NCBI GenBank assembly: GCA_900753285.1
Contig: CAADYN010000222.1
Span: 1-13,367, forward strand
Length of the DNA: 13,367 bases
Direction of reading: 5' to 3'
From: Clostridia bacterium
Lineage (GTDB): Bacteria; Bacillota; Clostridia; Oscillospirales; CAG-272
Shown: piece after piece, positions 6,133-13,216 of the stretch
How positions within the stretch are numbered: position 1 is the first letter of the stretch
How the letters are laid out: each line of letters starts with the position of its first letter
Notes under the pieces: generated by a model
Database searches by the model: none
Told to the model about the DNA's origin: nothing
The model's input: only the letters and a program-made list of their open reading frames with translations
Position numbers and translations under genes: made by a program

Positions 6133-8442
6133 TTAGAAGAGTCCGATGCACTTAACCATGTAGCCTGAGTAATCAGGAAGGAATGTATCAAGGTATGTGC
6201 AGGGGTCACCGAAGTCAGGGCCCCAACCGGAGAGGTCGTAGGTATGGTAGTTAGCCTGGAAGCCATAGTCTGTACTATAGCCTGCCTTGTAGAACTGGTC
6301 GTAGTCAACGCATTCAACGAGGTTAATCTTTACGAGTCCGCCGAGAGCAGCTTCAATGGACTTCTTAGCAGCCTGTTCCTTGTTGGTGTAGTTTTCAGCG
6401 TTTGACGGATAAGGAATGTCGATAACGATCGGGTTGTCCTTTGTAACTGTAACGCCTGCATCAGCGAGCTGCTTTACAGCAACGTTAAGTTCAGCCATAG
6501 CGTTTTCGGGGTTGTACCATCCGTCGTAACCATCGGAAGAACCAACGCCGTCGTCAGCCTTAGGATCCCAAACGGTGATCTTGAATTCATCCGCGTCGAT
6601 CTGAGCCTGCATGATTTCGCCGTAGTTTGTGCCTGCCTTGAAGGTTGTAGCTGTGCCGTTGATATCAACTGTTGTGTCTTCTTCAAGAACAACGAAGTTA
6701 CCGGGTGTGTAGGTGTTTCTTACAGAGAGAGGAGCGAGTTCGTCGCCAACGGTCTGAGCGTTGATGGAAATTCTATCTTCAGACATTGCAAGCGCTCTTC
6801 TGAAGTGTACGTTTGCCATAGCCTTTGCAGCTACAGTCTTCTGTTCTTCTGTGAGAGTGGAAACTGCTGTTGTAGCGTCAGCGGAGTTAGCGTAAGCCTG
6901 ACGGAATACGTTGAAGAATGTCATGAAGGAGGTTGTATCTGTGGAAGTTACATAGGAATACTTTTCGAAGTTGCCGTCCTTCTTAGCAGCTTCAAGAGCG
7001 GAAGCGTTAAGACCGCAGCCGTCGATTGTGCCTGCAACCATATCGTTGTAAGCCTTTGTAGCGTCTGTACCATCGTTGAAGAGCCATGTGATGGTGTGAA
7101 CGTTGATGTTGTCCTTGTTCCAGTAGGTCGGGTTAGCGGAGAACACGATTGTGTTGTTAGCCGTAGCGTTTGTTACAAGGTAAGGACCGCAGTATGCGAT
7201 GTTGTCGGAGGATTTACCGTAGTTGTAGGATTCGGCGGTAGGATCATATACGCCGATGCCGAACTGACCGCCCTGGGATGTGTAGTAAGCTCTGGACAGA
7301 GGAGCGAAGATGGAGTAGCCGAGCATTGTCTCGAAGTATGAGCAAGGACCGGTGAGCGTGTACTGGAGAGTATAGTCGTCAACTGCCTTAACGCCTACTT
7401 CATTAAAGTCTGTTACCTGACCTGCGATGTATTCGCCGGCGTTAACGATAAGACCGTCAACGAGGTATTCAAGACCGCCTGCTGCATCGCACATATGCTG
7501 CATACCTGCAACAAAGTCGTCAGCTGTGAGGTCTGCTACTTCACGACCCTGGGAGTCAACCCACTTAACGCCTTCACGGAGCTTATAGGTTACTGTTACG
7601 TAGCCTGTGTCCGGATCGGGTTCGGAGAATTCGCCGTTTCCGAGTGCGAGAGCGGGCTTAAGCGTGCCTTCTGTATCGTACTCAAGAAGTCCGTCGTATG
7701 TGTTGATGATGGCTTCGGAGTCAGCGGATCTGGAGGTTGCGAAAACGTCCCATGTCTGCGGGTCGCCGGTGTAGCCGTATGTGTAGGAATCCTTAAGTGT
7801 GTAGCCCTTGTCTGCAAGGTACTGCTTAGCCCAAGCTTCATATTCGCCTGTGCCCTTGAGTTCAGCCCACTTAGCCTTCATCTCAGCTCTGTGTTCGGAG
7901 GTGATGATGTCGGTTGTAACAAGAACCTGATGATATCTCTTATAGTCGTTGCCCCAGAGTGAATAGTCGGCTGTGTAGGGAGCAACTCTGCCGATAGCGT
8001 AGTTACCGCCGTTAGCAGTGTTCGGAAGCATTACAGCGGATTCGAGAAGCTTAGCTTCAGCGAGCGCCATGAGAGCGTATCTTTCGGATGTCGTCTTAGC
8101 TTCTTCCTTAGCCTTGGTGTACTCTGTGTAGAAATCACCGAGAACTTCGTTATAAATGGCAGTGGAAGCGTCGGTGTATTCCTGTGTAGCGTCTGTGAAG
8201 GGTTCGGCGGGTATATGCTGAGTAGGATCGAATGTGCCGATATCGTTTGATGTTGCCAGTACAGCTTCGCCGGTTGTTTCGGCTGTTGTTTCGCCGCCTT
8301 CTGTTGTTTCAGTGCCTGTTGTCTCTGTTCCTGTTGTCTCGGAAGGAGTTGTTTCATTGCCGTCTGTCTTTGAGCAAGCAGCGAATGAAGCAGCTGTGAG
8401 GAGGCAGGCGAGGATGAGTGCGAGACTTCTCTTGAACTTCAT
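6133..8442 (-). CDS. oppA: Oligopeptide-binding lipoprotein OppA, apparently circularly permuted
   Basis: Extracellular peptide-binding lipoprotein feeding OppBC, 769 residues. A signal peptide (1-22) ends in a lipobox-like FAAC with lipid-anchored C23, followed by a Thr/Glu/Gly-rich linker (24-60). The SBP_bac_5 fold is present but out of order. Residues 98-176 (helix around KAKEEAKTTSERYALMALAE, then SAVMLP, RVAPYT, WGND) match what normally forms the C-terminal end of the family. The family's normal beginning, YTGDPQTWDVFAT...TYDGLLEY, starts only at about 220. The chain then runs through PALA (263-266), LREGVKW (288-294), ADDFV (307-311) and PTYWNK (438-443) to GWGPDFGDPCTYLD (739-752), and stops 17 residues later. 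D743 aligns with the Asp of E. coli OppA that binds the peptide's amino end. AAGGAGA lies 6 bases before the ATG. Confidence 0.93.
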   Translation of the reverse strand: MKFKRSLALILACLLTAASFAACSKTDGNETTPSETTGTETTGTETTEGGETTAETTGEAVLATSNDIGTFDPTQHIPAEPFTDATQEYTDASTAIYNEVLGDFYTEYTKAKEEAKTTSERYALMALAEAKLLESAVMLPNTANGGNYAIGRVAPYTADYSLWGNDYKRYHQVLVTTDIITSEHRAEMKAKWAELKGTGEYEAWAKQYLADKGYTLKDSYTYGYTGDPQTWDVFATSRSADSEAIINTYDGLLEYDTEGTLKPALALGNGEFSEPDPDTGYVTVTYKLREGVKWVDSQGREVADLTADDFVAGMQHMCDAAGGLEYLVDGLIVNAGEYIAGQVTDFNEVGVKAVDDYTLQYTLTGPCSYFETMLGYSIFAPLSRAYYTSQGGQFGIGVYDPTAESYNYGKSSDNIAYCGPYLVTNATANNTIVFSANPTYWNKDNINVHTITWLFNDGTDATKAYNDMVAGTIDGCGLNASALEAAKKDGNFEKYSYVTSTDTTSFMTFFNVFRQAYANSADATTAVSTLTEEQKTVAAKAMANVHFRRALAMSEDRISINAQTVGDELAPLSVRNTYTPGNFVVLEEDTTVDINGTATTFKAGTNYGEIMQAQIDADEFKITVWDPKADDGVGSSDGYDGWYNPENAMAELNVAVKQLADAGVTVTKDNPIVIDIPYPSNAENYTNKEQAAKKSIEAALGGLVKINLVECVDYDQFYKAGYSTDYGFQANYHTYDLSGWGPDFGDPCTYLDTFLPDYSGYMVKCIGLF
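8302..8346 (-). repeat. 15-bp tandem repeat encoding the Thr-rich OppA linker
   Basis: Three 15-base units (8302-8316, 8317-8331, 8332-8346), imperfect copies that encode PSETT, GTETT, GTETT at OppA residues 33-47. The Thr-rich sequence continues outside them. The repeat is in phase with the codons, so gain or loss of a unit would only lengthen or shorten the tether between the lipid anchor and the binding domain. Confidence 0.7.
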
Positions 8443-8552
8443 AATATTTCTCCTTAGTTTATAAAATTTTTGTCACCCGAAAGAAAAACTAAAAGGAAAT
8501 CTATCGGAGACTATCAGACGGTATTGTCCGCCGATTATAAACCATCGCCCGG

Positions 8553-8580
8553 AGCGCTTTATAGACCGCTTCAAAGCACT
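8553..8580 (-). promoter_or_regulatory. Hairpin at the 5' end of the oppA leader
   Basis: On the minus strand AGTGCTTT (8580-8573) pairs with AAAGCGCT (8560-8553): 8 bp including one G-T pair, with a 12-base loop. It lies within about 10 bases of the predicted transcription start, so it would sit at the extreme 5' end of the oppA mRNA, where hairpins often protect from decay. No poly-U tract follows, so it is not a terminator by itself. Confidence 0.4.
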
Positions 8581-8596
8581 GATTTAATATACATTT

Positions 8597-8625
8597 ATTG
8601 TATCAAATTACAATTTATTTGTCAA
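8597..8625 (-). promoter_or_regulatory. Sigma-A-type promoter of the opp operon
   Basis: On the minus strand TTGACA (8625-8620, perfect -35) is separated by exactly 17 bases from TACAAT (8602-8597, one mismatch to TATAAT). The spacer and upstream region are strongly AT-rich. Transcription should start near 8590, some 148 bases before the oppA ATG. It lies downstream of the acylation operon's terminator, so the two operons are separately transcribed. Confidence 0.8.
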
Positions 8626-8770
8626 TGTTAAATTCGCGATGAATAACACAAATTTTCAGCTTGCAGTCCCCTAAAAATTGTGCCTTTTTCAGATAAAATT
8701 CACCTGCCGCACAATATTTATAATTATGCCCTTATTCTGCCGCTTTTATGAATAAAAATTTATAGAAAAA

Positions 8771-8820
8771 AGATATTCCCGCGATTTCAGCCGTTTTTAG
8801 GACTGTTCGCAGGAATATCT
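8771..8820 (-). terminator. Intrinsic terminator of the acylation operon
   Basis: On the minus strand AGATATTCC (8820-8812) pairs with GGAATATCT (8779-8771). After one mismatch, TGCGA/TCGCG-type pairing (8810-8807 with 8784-8781) extends the stem inward by 4 bp, leaving a 22-base loop. The stem is followed directly by a run of six T (TTTTTTCTAT), the classic form. It stands 88 bases after the stop of the MBOAT gene. A T-run also follows on the plus strand after four bases, but no plus-strand gene precedes it. Confidence 0.8.
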
Positions 8821-8908
8821 ATACATTTTTTTATCGTGACGGAAATTTTATTCGGAGTTTCATTTATGACCGAATTACATAAAAACTCTTATGAATTTGT
8901 ATGCATTG

Positions 8909-10294
8909 TCAGAATCTGAAGTATATGAACGGGTTATAGCCTAAGCCTGTAAGGAAAATGACGGAAAGTATGAACAGACCTGTCGCGAGCACTGCGCCTA
9001 TGACAAACGCCGCCTTTTTTCCGCCTTCCGTCTTCTCGAGCTTTCCTTTAAGGAACTGATATACAGGAGTGCAGAGGATTATCGCGATTACGGTTATAAT
9101 AAAGGAAAGGTTATCGAACTGCGCCATGCCGTTTGCGACTCCGCCCGAGAACGAGAACATTTCTCCGAGGTACTTCATTGCGGCTGAGAGCGTATCGGCG
9201 CGGAAGAACACCCATCCGACGAGCACGACGAGCATTGTGTATATCCATCCGATGAATTTCGGCAGCTTATCAAGCACTTTTTTGAATCCCAGTCTTTCGA
9301 TAACGAGGAATAAGCCGTGCCACAGACCCCACACGATGAACGAGAACGAAGCTCCGTGCCAAAGTCCCGTGCAGGCGAAGACGATGATGAGGTTTATGTA
9401 TGTTCTCACCTTGCCGCGGCGGTTTCCTCCGAGAGGTATGTAGAGGTAATCCCTGAACCACGACGAGAGCGAGATATGCCATCTTCTCCAGAATTCCTGA
9501 ACGGAGCAGGAGACGTAGGGGTAGTTGAAGTTTTCGAGGAAGTCAAAGCCGAGCATATGTCCCATACCTATCGCCATATCTGAGTATCCCGAGAAGTCGA
9601 AGTATATCTGTAGTGCATAGCATATTACTCCGACCCATGCGGTGAATGCGGGAACGGTGTTGGTCGAGCCGAAGATTCCGTCACATATAGCGGCGACAGT
9701 GTTCGAGACTATGACCTTTTTCGCCAGACCCATGGAGAAGCGAATCATTCCGCGCGCGGTCTTTTCTGCTGTGCATTCGCGGTAGGTGAGCTGCTTTTCT
9801 ACATCTATATATCTTACGATAGGTCCTGCGATGAGCTGCGGGAAGAGGGAGATATACAGCGCGAGCTTGAGAAGGCTTTTCTGCGGCTCCACGCTTCTGC
9901 GGTACACGTCGATTGTGTATGACATAATCTGGAACGTGAAGAAGGAAATGCCTATCGGAAGTTTTATTGCGGGGAAGATTCCGCCGGTGACAAAGTTGAA
10001 ATACTTGAAGAAGAACAGGAGTCCGAGGTTAAAGACAACAGACGCCCACAGGACGACCTTGCGTTTTTTCTCGTCGGAGTCGAACCTGCCGAGCAGCAGA
10101 CCGCAGACGTAGTTGACCGCTATCGAGAGGAGCATGAGAAGGACGTTTTTCGGCTCTCCCCACGCATAGAAGAACAATGACGCAATAAGAAGCACCACAT
10201 TCTTCGCGGCGATGTATTTTTTCGGAATAATGTAGTTCAGAACAAGAACCGCCGGAAGGAAAAGGAACAGAAATATCGGTGTACTGAATACCAT
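8909..10294 (-). CDS. AlgI/PatB-type MBOAT O-acyltransferase
   Basis: Polytopic membrane O-acyltransferase, 461 residues, the normal length for the AlgI branch of the MBOAT family. These enzymes pass acyl groups, usually acetyl, across the membrane for addition to an extracellular polymer such as alginate, peptidoglycan or another cell-wall glycan. Family landmarks in order: LPIGISFFTFQIMSYTIDVYR region (112-132), LFPQLIAGPIVRY (150-162), YFDFSGYSDMAIGMG (231-245), FWRRWHISLSSWFRDYLYIP (268-287) and TGLWHGASF (309-317). H313 is the expected catalytic histidine and H273 the second conserved one. The start ATG 10294 has GAAAGGA 7 bases upstream. It lies 15 bases after the AlgX/AlgJ-like gene, so the two form one operon closed by the terminator at 8771-8820. 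The polymer modified cannot be told from this window. Confidence 0.93.
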   Translation of the reverse strand: MVFSTPIFLFLFLPAVLVLNYIIPKKYIAAKNVVLLIASLFFYAWGEPKNVLLMLLSIAVNYVCGLLLGRFDSDEKKRKVVLWASVVFNLGLLFFFKYFNFVTGGIFPAIKLPIGISFFTFQIMSYTIDVYRRSVEPQKSLLKLALYISLFPQLIAGPIVRYIDVEKQLTYRECTAEKTARGMIRFSMGLAKKVIVSNTVAAICDGIFGSTNTVPAFTAWVGVICYALQIYFDFSGYSDMAIGMGHMLGFDFLENFNYPYVSCSVQEFWRRWHISLSSWFRDYLYIPLGGNRRGKVRTYINLIIVFACTGLWHGASFSFIVWGLWHGLFLVIERLGFKKVLDKLPKFIGWIYTMLVVLVGWVFFRADTLSAAMKYLGEMFSFSGGVANGMAQFDNLSFIITVIAIILCTPVYQFLKGKLEKTEGGKKAAFVIGAVLATGLFILSVIFLTGLGYNPFIYFRF

Positions 10295-10309
10295 GGGCTT
10301 ATCCTTTCG

Positions 10310-11761
10310 TTACTCTATTGACTTGAGGTACATGTAAAGCGATTCGTAAATGTCGCTTGAATTCGTGTCGGCGGGTTCGCGGTCTGCGGCTGCCCATCTC
10401 GGAGCGTTGCATCCCATCTGGCTGACCATCTGCTCGTTGCATTCAAGCACAACGTAGTCTATCTTGTGCAGCAGATCTTCCCATCTGTCGTTTCCGGAGA
10501 CGAACGGATCGTCCTTGTCGTTACCCTGCCATGTATTGTAGTAGAACTGCTTGAAGCGGGCAACTATCTTCTCGGACTGGAAGTAATACTTGAAGTCCCA
10601 GCAGAATGAACCGCCCTGCATGAGCATATTGATTCTCGCCGCGTCGGGATTTACCACCTCGACCTCGGGAACGTAATAGTATTCGTCGACAATGGCGTTC
10701 TTTGTGCTGACGCCGCTGTAAACTCCGGAGAAAATGTCGTTCTCGGGGTTTCCGAATCCGGACGGCTCATGCTGTTCTATGATGTTTGTGATTTTAAGCT
10801 CCTTCGCGACTGTGTTCTTCTGCTCCTCGTAGCTTCTGATGAGGGCGTTTGTCGCTTCAACCGCCGCCAGCTTGTTCCAGTGGATTCCGGTGACGGGGAA
10901 CGTTTCGTCAAGTCCGACTTCCCCAAACAAATCCGCGCAGTAGATGTAGTTTATTCCCTTTTCGTCAAGGAGCGGGCGAAGTCTCTCAACGGGGCGCACA
11001 TATCCGTCGGGCGAGGTGTTCTGCGCTTTGTACCAGTCGGGAATGTATTTTTCGTACGCGCTCGCCTTGCTCGGAGTGAAGATGAGAGTGAACGCGATAT
11101 CCATGTCGTTCAGGCGCTTCTGGATGTACTCGAGCTTCTCCGCTCTGTCCTCAAGCCATGAATCCGGGCAGTCGGCGTACTTCTGCGTATATCCGTATTC
11201 TTCGTTTATGTATCCGTTTTCGTAGCAGTAGCCGCTCTTGCCGATGATGACCTGGTCGGTTCCTTTGTATCCCGTAGGCTCAACGGGTGTGCGCTCGTAA
11301 AGTCTGCGGTTTATCTCGGTGTAGAGGGGATTGAAATCGCTGTATGTGAATTCCGGCTCCGGCGGCGTTGTCTCTTCAAGCGTGTCCGTCTCGGTTACGT
11401 CGGTTTCAGCAGGCTCGGTTTCGGCGGGAGTATCGTTCTGCTTCGGGAGGAACGCCGTGCTTATGTCAAAGCCGATGTCCGACACGTCGAAGCGGAGCTG
11501 TCTGTATGCCTTGACGAAATCCGAGCGGTGTGGATATTTTGTCGAGAACCAAAGCTCGAAATTGTTCTGGAAATCTCCCGAGAGAAAGTCTCCCACGCTG
11601 AATGAGGGGCGTTCGTACTGCTTTTCCTGCTCCATCTCGACCTTGTCCTGACCGGTAGTCAAAAGCAGGCACAGGGGAGCGAGAAGAAGCGCGGTGAACA
11701 CTGCGGAAAACACCCATCCGGCTATTCTCGGGAAGCGGGACTTATTGTTATTGTTGTCCAT
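10310..11761 (-). CDS. AlgX/AlgJ-like (SGNH-type) surface acylation partner protein
   Basis: 483-residue protein with a cytoplasmic tip, one membrane anchor (about 13-34, WVFSAVFTALLLAPLCLLL) and a large extracellular part, like the AlgJ/AlgX/DHHW group that works with MBOAT enzymes. ERPSFSVGDFLSGDF and NNFELWFSTKYPHRS (50-80) match the conserved start of the family. A Thr/Glu/Pro-rich stretch (108-138) breaks the domain. The SGNH-like core follows: GKSGYCY (174-180), FTLIFTPSKAS (224-234), GIHWN (292-296) and QGGSFCWDF (382-390). H294 and S385 fit the catalytic His and Ser, but the Asp of the usual DxH motif is Gly292, so activity is uncertain. An open frame begins at GTG 11776. ATG 11761 is preferred because GAAAGG stands 7 bases before it, just as before the next gene. 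Confidence 0.85.
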   Translation of the reverse strand: MDNNNNKSRFPRIAGWVFSAVFTALLLAPLCLLLTTGQDKVEMEQEKQYERPSFSVGDFLSGDFQNNFELWFSTKYPHRSDFVKAYRQLRFDVSDIGFDISTAFLPKQNDTPAETEPAETDVTETDTLEETTPPEPEFTYSDFNPLYTEINRRLYERTPVEPTGYKGTDQVIIGKSGYCYENGYINEEYGYTQKYADCPDSWLEDRAEKLEYIQKRLNDMDIAFTLIFTPSKASAYEKYIPDWYKAQNTSPDGYVRPVERLRPLLDEKGINYIYCADLFGEVGLDETFPVTGIHWNKLAAVEATNALIRSYEEQKNTVAKELKITNIIEQHEPSGFGNPENDIFSGVYSGVSTKNAIVDEYYYVPEVEVVNPDAARINMLMQGGSFCWDFKYYFQSEKIVARFKQFYYNTWQGNDKDDPFVSGNDRWEDLLHKIDYVVLECNEQMVSQMGCNAPRWAAADREPADTNSSDIYESLYMYLKSIE

Positions 11762-11826
11762 GGCAATGCCTTTCACAATTATTTATTAATTTAACGCTTT
11801 ATCTGAAAACCGTTTTAACTTCCAAC

Positions 11827-11855
11827 ATTATATAGCATTATCTTGTAATTTTCAA
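11827..11855 (-). promoter_or_regulatory. Promoter of the surface acylation operon
   Basis: On the minus strand TTGAAA (11855-11850) and a perfect TATAAT (11832-11827) are separated by 17 bases. Transcription should start near 11820, giving a leader of about 59 bases before the ATG at 11761. It faces away from the promoter of the FAD gene, about 100 bases distant. Confidence 0.78.
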
Positions 11856-11957
11856 CGATTCTCCACAAATTCGGCACGCCGCGGACTATTTTTGTAGCTT
11901 TGTAGAAAAACTTTACGCGGATTTTGTATTTAATGACGAAATGAGACAAGCGCGCTA

Positions 11958-11986
11958 TTGACTTTTGCGTATGTCGGTGATATATT
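11958..11986 (+). promoter_or_regulatory. Promoter of the FAD-dependent oxidoreductase gene
   Basis: TTGACT (11958-11963) and TATATT (11981-11986) with a 17-base spacer, one mismatch each from the sigma-A consensus. Transcription should start near 11993, leaving a leader of only about 24 bases that holds the ribosome binding site AGAGG. The -35 box lies inside a 15-base sequence repeated in inverted orientation behind the gene. Confidence 0.75.
11959..11973 (+). repeat. 15-bp inverted repeat, left copy (promoter side)
   Basis: TTGACTTTTGCGTAT recurs exactly, in opposite orientation, at 13288-13302, so the two copies flank the FAD gene. This copy starts in the -35 box and covers the first ten bases of the spacer, where a repressor or activator could act. 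Confidence 0.5.
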
Positions 11987-12016
11987 ACCTTTATAAAAGC
12001 AAAAAAAGAGGTGCTT

Positions 12017-13216
12017 ATGGAATATTTATCCGAAGCTCCGCGCAAAACAGATGTATGCGGAGAATATGACGTTATAGTCTGCGGCGGAGGAATAGCAGGC
12101 GTCGCGGCGGCTCTCGCTTCATCACGCTGCGGGGCGAAAACACTGCTCATCGAGAGAGAATACACGCTCGGCGGACTGGCGACGCTCGGACTTGTGACGA
12201 TATACCTCCCTCTCTGCGACGGCATGGGAAATCAGGTAAGCTACGGCATAACGGAAGAACTTTTAAAGCTGTCGGTAAAGCACGGCGCGGCGGGAAGGTG
12301 TCCCGAAAAGTGGCTGAGCGAAGACTATACCCGTGAGGAGCGGCAGAAAAGCGGGCGGTACGAGGCTCAGTTTGACCCGAATGTGTTTGCCGTTGACTGC
12401 GAGAAATTACTGCTCGGCGAGGGCGCGGACATACTCTACGGCACTCTCGTATGCTCTGCTCCTGTAGAGGACGGAAGGATAACTCACGTCGTAGTCGAAA
12501 ACAAATCCGGCAGGAAGGCTTACCGCACGAAGGCTGTGGTTGACGCGACGGGGGACGCCGACATATGCGCGCTCTCGGGTGAAGAAACGGCATTATATCC
12601 GCAGAAGAACGTACTCGCGGCTTGGTATTATTCGACGGAGGAAGGAAGGAACGCTCTGCGCTGTCTCGGATGGTGCGAAGTTCCCGAGGCGGACAAACCG
12701 AAGGACAACGTGAAAACCCTCGTCCCCGACCGCTTCACGGGCATTGACGCCGAGGAAAACTCACGCTTCATGTTCCTCTCGCACGACAAGGCTTACACCG
12801 ATTTTCTCTCCCGCGGAGGTGTGTCGAAGGATAGAGCGCTGACCTCCCTCCCCGGCATACCGCAGCTTCGCATGACGCGCCGTCTTGTGGGTGAGACTAC
12901 CGTGACGCGAGAGCTTGAGGGTGCATATGTAAAAGACAGCGGAGGAATGTTCTCCGACTGGAGAAAAGCCGGACCGGTATTCGAGCTGCCGCTGTCCTCT
13001 CTGTGGGGCAGAAAGGTGCAAAATCTCTTTGCCGCGGGACGGTGCATCTCAGCCGACGACTCCATGTGGGACGTGACGAGGGTCATTCAGGTGTGCGCTC
13101 TCACGGGTCAGGCTGCCGGAACTCTCGCCGCTCTATCCCCCGATAAAAGTGACATTCAAGCCGTGCAGTCCAGACTTGCAGAGGACAAAGTACGGCTTCA
13201 CACAAGTGATATATAG
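12017..13216 (+). CDS. FAD-dependent oxidoreductase (FAD_oxidored family)
   Basis: 399-residue soluble flavoprotein. The N-terminal Rossmann fold binds FAD: DVIVCGGGIAGVAAA (18-32) with the GGGIAG glycine motif, and E46 at the end of the second strand for the ribose. REYTLGGLATLGLV (47-60) follows as in the PF12831 group. DATGDAD (177-183) is the second nucleotide-contact motif. The C-terminal NLFAAGRCISADD and TGQAAGTLAAL (337-349, 363-373) complete the FAD site. The substrate is unknown; relatives are mostly uncharacterised and annotated only as FAD-dependent oxidoreductases. There is no signal peptide or membrane segment. A GTG at 12011 opens the frame, but ATG 12017 is preferred: AGAGG (12007-12011) is then 5 bases upstream, and the GTG itself overlaps that site. 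It is transcribed divergently from the acylation operon and shows no partner gene in the window. Confidence 0.88.
   Translation: MEYLSEAPRKTDVCGEYDVIVCGGGIAGVAAALASSRCGAKTLLIEREYTLGGLATLGLVTIYLPLCDGMGNQVSYGITEELLKLSVKHGAAGRCPEKWLSEDYTREERQKSGRYEAQFDPNVFAVDCEKLLLGEGADILYGTLVCSAPVEDGRITHVVVENKSGRKAYRTKAVVDATGDADICALSGEETALYPQKNVLAAWYYSTEEGRNALRCLGWCEVPEADKPKDNVKTLVPDRFTGIDAEENSRFMFLSHDKAYTDFLSRGGVSKDRALTSLPGIPQLRMTRRLVGETTVTRELEGAYVKDSGGMFSDWRKAGPVFELPLSSLWGRKVQNLFAAGRCISADDSMWDVTRVIQVCALTGQAAGTLAALSPDKSDIQAVQSRLAEDKVRLHTSDI

Larger units (their letters stand above)
8443..8908. other. Intergenic region between the acylation operon and oppA
   Basis: 466 bases without a credible gene. It holds, in minus-strand order, the terminator of the upstream acylation operon (8771-8820), an AT-rich upstream region with a 7-bp inverted repeat (ATTGTGC 8677-8683, GCACAAT 8709-8715), the oppA promoter (8597-8625), a leader hairpin (8553-8580), and the oppA ribosome binding site AAGGAGA (8449-8455). 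The oppA leader is about 148 bases if transcription starts near 8590. I recognise no known riboswitch in it. Confidence 0.7.

Noticed and set aside
6133..6300. OppA truncated by a frameshift or early stop
   Set aside because: The 163 bases after the stop hold no remnant of a C-terminal domain in any frame, and the missing segment is found intact at the N-terminus, so permutation explains the short end better than damage.
8234..8464. Plus-strand frame rich in Val and Ser repeats
   Set aside because: It is the antisense of the Thr-rich OppA linker and signal peptide; the repeated codons alone explain it.
8501..8545. 14-codon leader ORF in the oppA 5' region
   Set aside because: It has no Shine-Dalgarno before its ATG and no telling codon content such as a run of one amino acid.
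8651..8659. CodY-box half site AATTTTCAG upstream of the oppA promoter
   Set aside because: The second half does not match (CTTGCA instead of AAAATT), and the match is too weak in AT-rich DNA to call a site.
11762..11776. GTG start at 11776 for the AlgX/AlgJ-like protein
   Set aside because: There is no ribosome binding site before it, and the GAAAGG inside the extra codons is correctly spaced for ATG 11761.
11815..12225. 136-codon minus-strand frame across the divergent promoter region
   Set aside because: It overlaps the start of the FAD gene and both promoters, has no ribosome binding site, and its translation resembles noncoding AT-rich DNA.
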